Assembly (NCBI GenBank): GCA_965223405.1
Contig: CBDCWO010000006.1
Location: forward strand, 310,001-374,000
Length of the DNA: 64,000 nt
Direction of reading: 5' to 3'
Origin: CBDCWO01 sp965223405
GTDB lineage: Bacteria > Bacteroidota > Bacteroidia > Chitinophagales > Saprospiraceae
In this document: piece by piece, positions 46,203 to 54,593 of the stretch
How positions within the stretch are numbered: the stretch's first letter is position 1
Layout of the letters: every line of letters starts with the position of its first letter
Program-made: the position numbers and the translations under genes
The notes under the pieces: model-generated
Told to the model about the DNA's origin: nothing
Seen by the model: only the letters and a program-made list of their open reading frames with translations
The model's database searches: none

Positions 46203-46665
46203 GGTCTTTAATTTTCTTAAGCAATCTTTCCTTGATTCGATGTATTCTGACTCTCACATTTGCATGCGACAATCCAGTGATTTCCGCTATTTTCTCCTGC
46301 GGTATCTTCTCTAAATAAAGGGTCATAATTATTCTTTGCACCTCTGGCAGTTCAGCAATACATTGTCTCAACAGTACGCGCCGGTGTTCGTAGTTCTCAT
46401 CTTTAGATAAATCTACATCCGTGAGCTGTTTTTCAATCAGGTTCTTTCTTTTCTCATATTCTATTGACCTTAAGCACTTATTGGTAGCTATTCTGTACAT
46501 CCAGGTAAGAATATCAGAATCGTTCCTAAAGGAATCCAGGTTCTGCCATATTGAAATGAAAGTTTCCTGAGTCAGGTCTTTGGCTACTTCAGGATTGTTT
46601 ACATACCCTAGACAAATCCGGTAGATTTTATACTTGTACTGATTGTATATCACCCTAAACTCCAT
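46189..46665 (-). CDS. ECF sigma factor, module 2
   Basis: This 158-residue ECF sigma has region 2 (NPEVAKDLTQETFISIW, SDILTWMYRIATNKCLRSIE) and region 4 (LPEVQRIIMTLYLEKIPQEKIAEITGLSHANVRVRIHR). It is the first gene of a three-gene operon with two membrane proteins. A TAnnTTTG element with a TTTG -33 lies 24 bases before the start, so the operon appears to be read by the housekeeping sigma. It is not closely alike in sequence to the module 1 sigma. Confidence 0.92.
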   Translation of the reverse strand: MEFRVIYNQYKYKIYRICLGYVNNPEVAKDLTQETFISIWQNLDSFRNDSDILTWMYRIATNKCLRSIEYEKRKNLIEKQLTDVDLSKDENYEHRRVLLRQCIAELPEVQRIIMTLYLEKIPQEKIAEITGLSHANVRVRIHRIKERLLKKIKDHGKI

Positions 46666-47048
46666 GTGTGTATTTGTTTATAAAGTGCCAAATGTAAGTG
46701 GATATTTCTCCACCAAATTCTCCTCATCTACAAGACGATATCCTTGTGGGTAAAAAATCAATAAATACCTTTTTGCTCATTTAAGTTTTCTCATTAGATA
46801 CGGATCACATTAAAATGTTACACAATTACTCCGAGTCGGTGTAAATTTATGGAGATGGGCAGGGATTAGCTAAGATTAGCATTATTCCCCGGTATTTATC
46901 AAAGTAAAAATCCTTTTAAAATAAATGGGCAAGTTTCATAGATAACCGGAATCGCTTTCTATATTTATAAATTCAAAATAGGGAATATCGATTATTCGGT
47001 ACCAAAGTCAAGCCTCTTTCAAAGTTTAGGAAAATATAATATTGCAAT
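46666..47048. other. 383-base divergent region between ECF sigma 2 and the sugar porter
   Basis: It holds the minus-strand promoter at 46689-46717. I see no gene, and no clear plus-strand promoter for the porter. Confidence 0.5.
46689..46717 (-). promoter_or_regulatory. Bacteroidota promoter (-33 TTTG, -7 TAnnTTTG) of ECF sigma operon 2
   Basis: On the minus strand TTTG (46717-46714) is followed 17 bases later by TACATTTG (46696-46689), a perfect TAnnTTTG -7 box. The start codon lies about 24 bases downstream. Confidence 0.6.
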
Positions 47049-48497
47049 TTGAATAACAACAATTCTTTTTATCTAATAGCAATTGCATTTGTCTCAACCA
47101 TTGGGGGTTTCCTCTTTGGGTATGATACGGCCATTATTTCAGGGTGTAATACCTTTTTGGAAAGTCATTTTGAATTAACACCTGCCATGTTGGGATGGGT
47201 GGTTTCATCTGCATTACTTGGAACCATCGTAGGATGTGTGGTTGCAAGTACCATCACAGACCGGTTTGGCAGAAAAAAGGCCTTGATCGTGGCGGCCTTA
47301 TGTTTGACTTTATCAGCAATTGGATCAATGCTAATTCCTCAATTTCAAGGGAATATGGATCATCCACTCTGGATAATCAGTGATTCTACCTTTGCTTTTA
47401 GAGTATTGATTATAGTCCGTGTAGTCGGAGGAATCGGAGTAGGGATAACCTCGGTGGTGGCACCGGTGTACATTTCCGAATTGACACTCCCGGCAAATCG
47501 TGGAAAGTACGTTTCCATCTATCAGCTATCAATAACTCTGGGAATTCTGCTGGCATTTCTGGTGGATTGGATCGTCCTAAATCATGCCGGTGACCAGGCG
47601 GGTGTAATTACAGGTAATCCGACTGGAATACTGGAATGGTTGTTTGTAGAAGAACTTTGGAGGGGGATGTTTGGTACGGAAATACCCATCGCCTCGCTAT
47701 TCCTAATTCTGCTTTTTTTTACTCCGGAAAGTCCGCGCTGGTTAGTTTCTCAAGATAGAATTCCGGAAGCGATGAAAACTATGATCAAAATTGGGGGTAA
47801 AGCGCAAGCTGAAATTCAACTGCAAGAAATTAGAGAAATGGTTGGCCACGAAGAGGGAGGAATCCGGGAATTATTACAACCCTATCTGCGAATACCTCTC
47901 TTGATTGGTGTCATGCTTCCTATGTTTGCTCATCTGAGCGGAATCGCAGCAATCATGTATTTCGCCCCGAATATTATCAATGAATCGATACACAGTGTAG
48001 AGAGTTCCTTTTTAGGAGCTGTACTAGTAGGATTGGTCAATTCCATATTTACGTTTGTAGCAATTATGTATATCGACAACTTCGGCAGAAAGAAATTGCT
48101 AATAATAGGAGTAACAGGGGCGTTTATTTCGCTGGCCGCAGTGGGTTTGCTCTTTGCCCTGGGTTCACAATGGGTATTGATTCCTTTATTGTTTTACGTA
48201 GCCTGTTTTGCATTTTCTTTTGGACCGATTGTATGGGTTATTATCAGTGAGATTTTCCCGACACGAATAAGAGGTCTGGCTGTTTCCATTGGTTCCTTCT
48301 CTTTGATGGTAACTGGATTTTTTATTACTTTAACCAATCCGGTTTTTATAAAAACGATTCAACCGTCAGGAACTTTTTTCCTCTACGCAGCGCTAACGAT
48401 ACCGGCGATTTGGTTTATTTGGAAATTTGTCCCCGAAACCAAAGGTAAAACGTTGGAGGAGATTGAAAAGAATTGGAAAGACAAAGTCAAGAAGTAA
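47049..48497 (+). CDS. MFS sugar:proton symporter (sugar-porter family), second copy
   Basis: This twelve-helix porter of 482 residues has GGFLFGYDTAIISG, TDRFGRKK, FTPESPRWLVSQD, FGPIVWVIISEIFPTRIRGL and VPETKGKTLEE. It is homologous to the porter at 31948, with longer periplasmic loops. The start is a TTG. No ATG fits between the upstream in-frame TAA and helix 1. It opens a plus-strand set with a cupin, an SDR and a UxuA-like enzyme. It likely imports a monosaccharide or uronic/aldonic acid. Confidence 0.9.
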   Translation: MNNNNSFYLIAIAFVSTIGGFLFGYDTAIISGCNTFLESHFELTPAMLGWVVSSALLGTIVGCVVASTITDRFGRKKALIVAALCLTLSAIGSMLIPQFQGNMDHPLWIISDSTFAFRVLIIVRVVGGIGVGITSVVAPVYISELTLPANRGKYVSIYQLSITLGILLAFLVDWIVLNHAGDQAGVITGNPTGILEWLFVEELWRGMFGTEIPIASLFLILLFFTPESPRWLVSQDRIPEAMKTMIKIGGKAQAEIQLQEIREMVGHEEGGIRELLQPYLRIPLLIGVMLPMFAHLSGIAAIMYFAPNIINESIHSVESSFLGAVLVGLVNSIFTFVAIMYIDNFGRKKLLIIGVTGAFISLAAVGLLFALGSQWVLIPLLFYVACFAFSFGPIVWVIISEIFPTRIRGLAVSIGSFSLMVTGFFITLTNPVFIKTIQPSGTFFLYAALTIPAIWFIWKFVPETKGKTLEEIEKNWKDKVKK

Positions 48498-48542
48498 TGT
48501 CAATAGGCAAAATTAAGAGAGCTAAATGACCTCAAAAGGAAC

Positions 48543-48956
48543 ATGAACAATATTGAAAAATACTCCAACTCCAGTGAAGGTTATCATCCTTTTTTGATCC
48601 GGGAGGGGTGGCAAATCGCACAGCTTAATTATTGTGATGCCCAACATATTGATAACATTAATAAACTGGATGTACACAACCATACGGATGAAGTTTTTAT
48701 TTTACTTAAAGGAAAAGTAGCCTTAATTGTCGCTAAGTTCATTGACGACCTACCTGTTTTTCAAGTGGAGTTGATGCAACCTAATATCACCTACAACATC
48801 CCTCAAAATACTTGGCATAATATTGCCATGGAAAAGGATAGTGAAGTGCTCATTGTTGAGAAATCCAACACCCATTTGTCAGATTTTCAATACCACTATT
48901 TGGATAATCAGAAAATAAAGGAATTAAATAAATTAGTTACAGATGTCTTTTTGTAA
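48543..48956 (+). CDS. Small cupin-domain protein
   Basis: These 137 residues carry a double-stranded beta-helix cupin: LDVHNHTDEVFILLKGKVALIV (residues 44-65, His-x-His and Glu metal-type ligands) and the second motif IPQNTWHNIAME. Such proteins isomerise or bind sugars or regulate sugar pathways. It lies 45 bases downstream of the porter and 45 bases before the SDR, so it is probably in the same transcript. Its activity is unknown. Confidence 0.82.
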   Translation: MNNIEKYSNSSEGYHPFLIREGWQIAQLNYCDAQHIDNINKLDVHNHTDEVFILLKGKVALIVAKFIDDLPVFQVELMQPNITYNIPQNTWHNIAMEKDSEVLIVEKSNTHLSDFQYHYLDNQKIKELNKLVTDVFL

Positions 48957-49001
48957 AGTGAAGGGAATTTATATCCATTTTTCAACAACAATTATTATAA
49001 A

Positions 49002-49796
49002 ATGAGTAAAATTGATTTGAAGGGAAAAAAAGCTCTGGTAACCGGCGGAAGTAAGGGGATCGGTGCTGAAATCTGCCGAGAACTAGCACTTTGCGGAGCT
49101 GAAGTTTTTATTAATTATTTTCGCAGTAAAAAACCTGCAGAGCTCTTAGCTCAGGATATTCAAAATAAATACGGAGTTAAAGCACATGTTGGACAGGCTG
49201 ACGTATCTCAGGCGCACCAAGTGAAAGATCTGTTTAACCAAATGGATCAAAAAATGGGAGGTATTGACATCTTGGTAAACAATGCGGGATGTGAAACAGT
49301 GGTCCATGTCTTGGAAATGCAGGAGTCAGACTGGGATCGGGTAATTAATGTAAATCTTAAAGGACCTTGGCTGTGTTCACAAGAAGCCGGCAGAAGAATG
49401 GAAAAATCCGGAGGCGGAGTAATCATCAATATTTCCTCGATCCACGATACGGTTCCACGAAAGGGTTTGATACATTATTGTTCCTCCAAAGCAGGACTAA
49501 AGATGTTCTCTAAATGTTTGTCCTTGGAATTGGCTGAAAGTAATATCCGGGTGGTCTCGATCGCTCCTGGAGCTATTGAAACGGAGATGAATCGGGAGGA
49601 GATTGCCAAATTTGGTGTAGACAAATTTGAAAAATGGATCCCTCAGGGACGAATTGGACACGTGTCGGATGTAGCAAAATCAGTCGCCTTTTTGTCAAGT
49701 GATTTGGCCGGTTATATAACAGGCACGGATATTTATATTGATGGTTCTTATATGAATCATACGATACAATACGATCCGCGTCCACCCCGGAATTAA
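49002..49796 (+). CDS. Short-chain dehydrogenase/reductase
   Basis: A classical SDR of 264 residues, it has TGGSKGIGAEICREL, an FINYFRSKKP turn (Arg/Ser, NADP-leaning), NNAGCETV, ISSIHDTVPR and YCSSKAGL. The C-terminus ends TGTDIYIDGSYMNH. It lies 24 bases before the UxuA-like gene and repeats the SDR/UxuA pairing of the minus-strand operon. It may reduce a keto-uronate to the substrate of its neighbour. Confidence 0.88.
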   Translation: MSKIDLKGKKALVTGGSKGIGAEICRELALCGAEVFINYFRSKKPAELLAQDIQNKYGVKAHVGQADVSQAHQVKDLFNQMDQKMGGIDILVNNAGCETVVHVLEMQESDWDRVINVNLKGPWLCSQEAGRRMEKSGGGVIINISSIHDTVPRKGLIHYCSSKAGLKMFSKCLSLELAESNIRVVSIAPGAIETEMNREEIAKFGVDKFEKWIPQGRIGHVSDVAKSVAFLSSDLAGYITGTDIYIDGSYMNHTIQYDPRPPRN

Positions 49797-49820
49797 GTTT
49801 TTGTAATAATAATATCTTGT

Positions 49821-50894
49821 ATGAAATTAGGATTTGGTTTATATCGGCATATGCTCAATCGGGAGCACTACCAATTTGCCCGGCAATGTGGTGCCACCCA
49901 TCTGGTCATACATTTAGTCGATTATTTCGGTCATCAAAAGTCTTCCAAAGGTCATAACAATCAACCGGTAGGTACCAAAGAGGGATGGGGTCCGGCTGGA
50001 CAGGGTTTGGAAATTTGGTCGAAGTCCGAATTGGTAAGAATAAAGTCGGAAATTAATTCATACGGGCTTGAATTAGAAGCTATCGAGAATTTCGATCCGA
50101 TGCAATGGTATGATGTGTTACTGGATGGACCACAAAAGCAGAATCAAATAGAAGGCCTAAAGAATATAATCCGTACGGTAGGTGAAGTAGGCATTCCTGT
50201 GTATGGGTATAATTTTTCACTGGCAGGAGTAAGCTCCAGGATCACCGGTGAATATGCCCGGGGAGGTGCAGTTTCTGTGGGTATGGATGGTGCCGAGAAT
50301 ACCCCTGTTCCTAATGGGATGGTATGGAACATGGTTTATGATCCCCAGGCTCCTCAGGGAGTATTGCCGAAAATTTCCTATAAAGAACTCTGGAGGCGAT
50401 TGGAATATTTTTTGTCCGAATTGCTGCCGGTAGCCGAAACCTCAGGAGTTCAATTAGCAGCACATCCAGATGACCCTCCTCTCCCCTATTTACGAAATAC
50501 TCCCCGTCTGGTCTTTCAGCCACATCTCTATCAAAAACTGATAGATTTAGTACCCAGTCCTTCCAATATGCTGGAATTTTGCCTGGGTACAATAGCAGAA
50601 ATGACGGAAGGAAACGTTTATACAGCAACTGATACGTACAGTAAGCAAGGAAAAATCTCATATGTACATTTTAGAAACATTGTCGGCAAAGTCCCACACT
50701 ATCGTGAGGTCTTTGTTGATGAAGGTGATATAGATATGCTCAAGATATTGAGAATCCTGAAAAAGAATAATTTCCAGGGTGTGCTGATTCCGGACCACAC
50801 ACCACAAATGACCTGTGAAGCTCCCTGGCATGCTGGAATGGCCTTTGCCATGGGATATATGAAGTCACTAATCGACATCGTACAAAATGAATGA
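49821..50894 (+). CDS. Mannonate dehydratase (UxuA)-like TIM-barrel enzyme, paralogue 2
   Basis: This 357-residue protein is homologous over its full length to the protein at 27516, sharing HPDDPPLP, the EFCLGTIAEM Cys region, VHFRNIVGKVP, DEGDIDM and IPDHTPQM. It should dehydrate a hexonate such as D-mannonate to a 2-keto-3-deoxy acid. The pair MFS-cupin-SDR-UxuA with GH29 downstream suggests a variant sugar source. Substrate specificity is not readable. Confidence 0.85.
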   Translation: MKLGFGLYRHMLNREHYQFARQCGATHLVIHLVDYFGHQKSSKGHNNQPVGTKEGWGPAGQGLEIWSKSELVRIKSEINSYGLELEAIENFDPMQWYDVLLDGPQKQNQIEGLKNIIRTVGEVGIPVYGYNFSLAGVSSRITGEYARGGAVSVGMDGAENTPVPNGMVWNMVYDPQAPQGVLPKISYKELWRRLEYFLSELLPVAETSGVQLAAHPDDPPLPYLRNTPRLVFQPHLYQKLIDLVPSPSNMLEFCLGTIAEMTEGNVYTATDTYSKQGKISYVHFRNIVGKVPHYREVFVDEGDIDMLKILRILKKNNFQGVLIPDHTPQMTCEAPWHAGMAFAMGYMKSLIDIVQNE

Positions 50895-51071
50895 TATTAA
50901 CTCTATCCGGTTGATATAAGCTGGCCTTTCCTCTCTATTTCCATCACCAATAATTGCCGGATACATCCAAGCAATATTAGGTGGCCAAAAATCGATGATT
51001 TGCATACACATTTCGATTCAATATCTAAAACAAATGATTACCTTTCGGAGGTGTCAACAAAGCTTTGGTCT

Positions 51072-52454
51072 ATGTCTAATTTCAAACATATCTTTTGCTT
51101 ATTATTCGGCTTATTTACCGCTGGAGTGTTACCCGGTCAGACTACAGGGGGTGGAGAGAAATATCCCAACCTGATTACCAATCAAACCTCTTTACAAGCA
51201 TTTCAGGATATGAAATTTGGAATGTTTATCCATTGGGGTCCGGTAGCTTTGAGAGGAGAGGAGATTTCATGGTCTCGGGGAGTGAAAATTCCAATTGAAG
51301 AATACGATAATTTATACCTGGAATTCAATCCAGTGTTATTTGACGCTTCCGCATGGGTAAAAGCCGCAAAAGAAGCCGGAATGAAGTATATGATCCTGAC
51401 TTCAAAACATCATGATGGATTTAGTTTATGGGATAGTAAATATACCGATTATGATATGTCCGCCACTCCCTATGGGAAAGGGATAATCCGATCCTTAGCG
51501 GAAGAATGCCAAAGGCAAGGGATTGCATTTGGTGTGTACTATTCAATCTGCGACTGGAGTCATAAAGACTATCCGGTCATCTATCCGGATCCCGAATATA
51601 AATTTCATACCGAAAAGAATATAGTTGATCCGCAGCTAAAAGCTGGTATGAATCGGTACATCAATTTCATGAAAAATCAACTTAAAGAATTGATAGAAGA
51701 TTATGACGTCTCATTCATTTGGTTTGACGGCGAATGGGAATGGGCTTGGACCCATGAAATGGGTATGGATTTATATGCATACCTCAGGGGTCTTAAAGAT
51801 GATCTGCTGATCAACAACCGGGTGGATAAAGGGCGAGAAGGGATGGCAAGTACTACTAAAAGCTCCATTTTTGCCGGTGACTATGCTACTCCGGAACAAC
51901 AAGTTGGAAAGTTTGATCTTGACAATTCCTGGGAAACTTGCATGACCATAGCTACTCAATGGGCTTGGAAAGCCAACGATAAGTTAAAGTCGAAAAAAAC
52001 GTGTATCCACACCCTGTTGCAAACGGTCGGAGGCAATGGAAATCTACTTTTCAATGTGGGACCAATGGCAGATGGTAGAATAGAACAAAGGCAAATTGAT
52101 CGGCTACGAGAAATTGGAGATTGGCTAAAAATCAATGGAGAAGCTGTATACGGCACTATTGGTGGTCCTTATGAACCGACAGAATATATGGTAAGTACCC
52201 GCAAGTCTAATAAGATTTATTTGCATCTACTTGACAATCCGGGACTTGAATTTGGCTTACCATTTCCTGAAAATACTAAAATTAACGACCTTTACTTTTT
52301 GGCAAACAAGGCAAAAGTGACCTATATACATAGAAATGGACAGCTGCAGGTTAAATTTCCTCAACCTTTACCAGATGAAAATGCGACAGTGCTGGTAATG
52401 GAATTGGACTCACCGGCAATGGAAATACCAGTAATTCGTCGGAAGAGGTATTAA
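51072..52454 (+). CDS. Secreted GH29 alpha-L-fucosidase
   Basis: The ATG at 51072 begins a signal peptide (MSNFKHIFCLLFGLFTAGVLPG). The frame also reads from a TTG at 51000, which is less likely. The GH29 hallmarks are KFGMFIHWGP, TSKHHDGFSLWDS, FGVYYSICDWSH and the nucleophile Asp219 in IWFDGEWEW. The C-terminal beta domain is short. The enzyme removes terminal alpha-L-fucose from glycans in the periplasm or outside. It follows the UxuA-like gene by 180 bases and is convergent with the 705-codon gene and the sulfatase behind it. Confidence 0.92.
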   Translation: MSNFKHIFCLLFGLFTAGVLPGQTTGGGEKYPNLITNQTSLQAFQDMKFGMFIHWGPVALRGEEISWSRGVKIPIEEYDNLYLEFNPVLFDASAWVKAAKEAGMKYMILTSKHHDGFSLWDSKYTDYDMSATPYGKGIIRSLAEECQRQGIAFGVYYSICDWSHKDYPVIYPDPEYKFHTEKNIVDPQLKAGMNRYINFMKNQLKELIEDYDVSFIWFDGEWEWAWTHEMGMDLYAYLRGLKDDLLINNRVDKGREGMASTTKSSIFAGDYATPEQQVGKFDLDNSWETCMTIATQWAWKANDKLKSKKTCIHTLLQTVGGNGNLLFNVGPMADGRIEQRQIDRLREIGDWLKINGEAVYGTIGGPYEPTEYMVSTRKSNKIYLHLLDNPGLEFGLPFPENTKINDLYFLANKAKVTYIHRNGQLQVKFPQPLPDENATVLVMELDSPAMEIPVIRRKRY

Positions 52455-52475
52455 TCTAAATCATATCCCCATTAT

Positions 52476-54536
52476 TTAGAATCTTACATCCATTTCTTTG
52501 AATTGAGCAGCTGCGTGTAAGAAATGGGCGGTTATCCAGAATACGGTCCACCTTTCCGAATATCCCCCACGCAATTTGAATACATTGGACATATCTCCGT
52601 ATTGTGCAAAATTCGTCTGTTGGATTTGCTCTCCTTGCGATCCATAAGGATCAATCATTTGCCCACAACTTCGATACATCACCAGTGCCATTCGTTGTAA
52701 TGATTCATTGTGTGTGTATTTTCCTAATTTATAAATTGTTGGAGTCATTACCACACCATATACATCCAGATGTTGGTTTTGAGGAGACACACCCGTCCAG
52801 CCTCGGGTTTTAAAATTGTGGTCAGCCAACCTTCCCGCCGGCAAGGGAATATCCCAGACTACCATATAACTTAATACCACATCTCCGGCGTGTTTTGCGT
52901 ATTGCAAATACTTCTCCTCACCGGTATCCTCATAGGCAGCCATAAATCCCTGCAGGGCTCCCCAAGCTCCCTCTTTGTCTTCACAATTTGCATCCAAAGT
53001 TCCTCCCCAGTAGGGTTCTTCCATATCCAAATGTCTGGAAGCATAATAATCTGCAAGTTTTAAGCCTGCCTTGCGATATACCTGATCATCAAATAACTGA
53101 GCTGCTAACAACATAGGGGCAATATAGAAGGCCTCCGCCGTATTACGTGGATACCAGGAATTATCTAAAAGTCTTGTTGCATGTAGATCACAAGCCTTCC
53201 GAAAGAAGTTTTCCCAAGAATTGATATGGAGTCTTTGATTTTTTCGTGCAGCTCGGATGGCAAGTCCAATGCTATTCAATGCCTGTCCTTCGGATACTGG
53301 ATCCGGACTATGCCATTTCCTAGCTTCTACCTCATACCGGACCGGGAATCCGGTGTGAGCGATCGGAGTATTACAGATATGGTCCATTGACCTTTGTACC
53401 ATATCCCAGATTGAGGTATCCCTTAACTCATCAGCCAATACTTGCAAAGCATATCCTGGAGCTTCGGATTGTCCGGCCCATCCCAAAACGATCCTTTGTT
53501 TAGCATACTCCGGATACATGTTAAAGCCGGCATAAGAGGGTCCTTCTATCCATCTCGACTTGGCAAAACGGTATTTCGATGACAAAATGTCTTCCGCCGT
53601 CGGCAAGTCGTCAACATAAAATGGTTTAAAAATCTCTATTGATGTATGAACGGGCTTTTGAAATCCCGTCCCTTTTTTATTCAGGGGAAATACTTCCAGA
53701 AAAAATGTTTTTTCGATTATCATTCCAGGCTGTACATTCATGTAGCTTTCATTGTACGGAAGACCGCTTCCTTGCAGGGCCTTAGCTACACTTCGCTGTT
53801 TATTATAACCAATCGGGCCACTGAGCGATATTAATTCCGTAGAATGCAGGTTAGATTGCACTCCTAATGACCACCATTGATCGTTAAGATTTCCTCCCGG
53901 TACCAGACTGGGAACCGTATGCATAGCTGCTCCGTAGATTCTTTCATTTTCTTGCCATTCCAAGCAGGCAAAGGGCATCGGATAACGATGTTCTTCAAAT
54001 AGGGCTTCTTCTCCTGGCTGACCATGATAGACAGGTATTTTATGACTCCCGTTTTTTTCTCCCGAAGGATTGCCATAATAGAGTATACCCGGAAGAAATG
54101 CTTCAACACCGATTTGGTCAACCGCCCACCGAATGGCCAGGGTAACCTCTTTTAAGACTGTATCTCCCATCCACTCATAACGACGAATGCATTTTATTTT
54201 TGTTCCTTCTGGTCGGTAAGCGTCCCGAATGACCCACTCTCCCTGTGGAAGTTTTATTTTACCACCCAACACAGTCCAATCATCCACTTTTTCGACTTTG
54301 GAAGGTAAAGCATGATGCCAATTCGTAGGCCAATTCCGGTTCCACTTGGTAGCTATAGACCACAACCCTTCCTGGGGACTGGATAAGAGTTTCTTCCCTT
54401 CTAAGAAAATTTGTACCTGGTAAGAATTGCCCATTTGATCAATCTGTAGGTCAGGTGCCTCCTGGCTAGATAACCATAATCCTAAAGTGCAAAATACCGT
54501 TGTCAATAAATTACTTGATAGTTTCCTTGCATTCAT
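52476..54536 (-). CDS. Secreted alpha-toroid protein of unknown function, likely carbohydrate-active
   Basis: A 686-residue protein with a signal peptide starting at ATG 54536 (MNARKLSSNLLTTVFCTLGL). The first 280 residues are beta-rich. From about residue 330 repeated helix pairs (YALQVLADELRD, GFMAAYEDTGEEKYLQYA, YKLGKYTHNESLQRMALVM) look like an alpha/alpha toroid as in six-hairpin glycosidases and lyases. I cannot place it in a CAZy family. It follows the sulfatase gene on the same strand, 57 bases on, and converges with the fucosidase, so a role in glycan depolymerisation is plausible. Confidence 0.75.
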   Translation of the reverse strand: MNARKLSSNLLTTVFCTLGLWLSSQEAPDLQIDQMGNSYQVQIFLEGKKLLSSPQEGLWSIATKWNRNWPTNWHHALPSKVEKVDDWTVLGGKIKLPQGEWVIRDAYRPEGTKIKCIRRYEWMGDTVLKEVTLAIRWAVDQIGVEAFLPGILYYGNPSGEKNGSHKIPVYHGQPGEEALFEEHRYPMPFACLEWQENERIYGAAMHTVPSLVPGGNLNDQWWSLGVQSNLHSTELISLSGPIGYNKQRSVAKALQGSGLPYNESYMNVQPGMIIEKTFFLEVFPLNKKGTGFQKPVHTSIEIFKPFYVDDLPTAEDILSSKYRFAKSRWIEGPSYAGFNMYPEYAKQRIVLGWAGQSEAPGYALQVLADELRDTSIWDMVQRSMDHICNTPIAHTGFPVRYEVEARKWHSPDPVSEGQALNSIGLAIRAARKNQRLHINSWENFFRKACDLHATRLLDNSWYPRNTAEAFYIAPMLLAAQLFDDQVYRKAGLKLADYYASRHLDMEEPYWGGTLDANCEDKEGAWGALQGFMAAYEDTGEEKYLQYAKHAGDVVLSYMVVWDIPLPAGRLADHNFKTRGWTGVSPQNQHLDVYGVVMTPTIYKLGKYTHNESLQRMALVMYRSCGQMIDPYGSQGEQIQQTNFAQYGDMSNVFKLRGGYSERWTVFWITAHFLHAAAQFKEMDVRF

Positions 54537-54593
54537 TGGTCCATCCTTTTGACTGATCGGTATCTGAGCATATAGACCCAATTGATATTTCAA

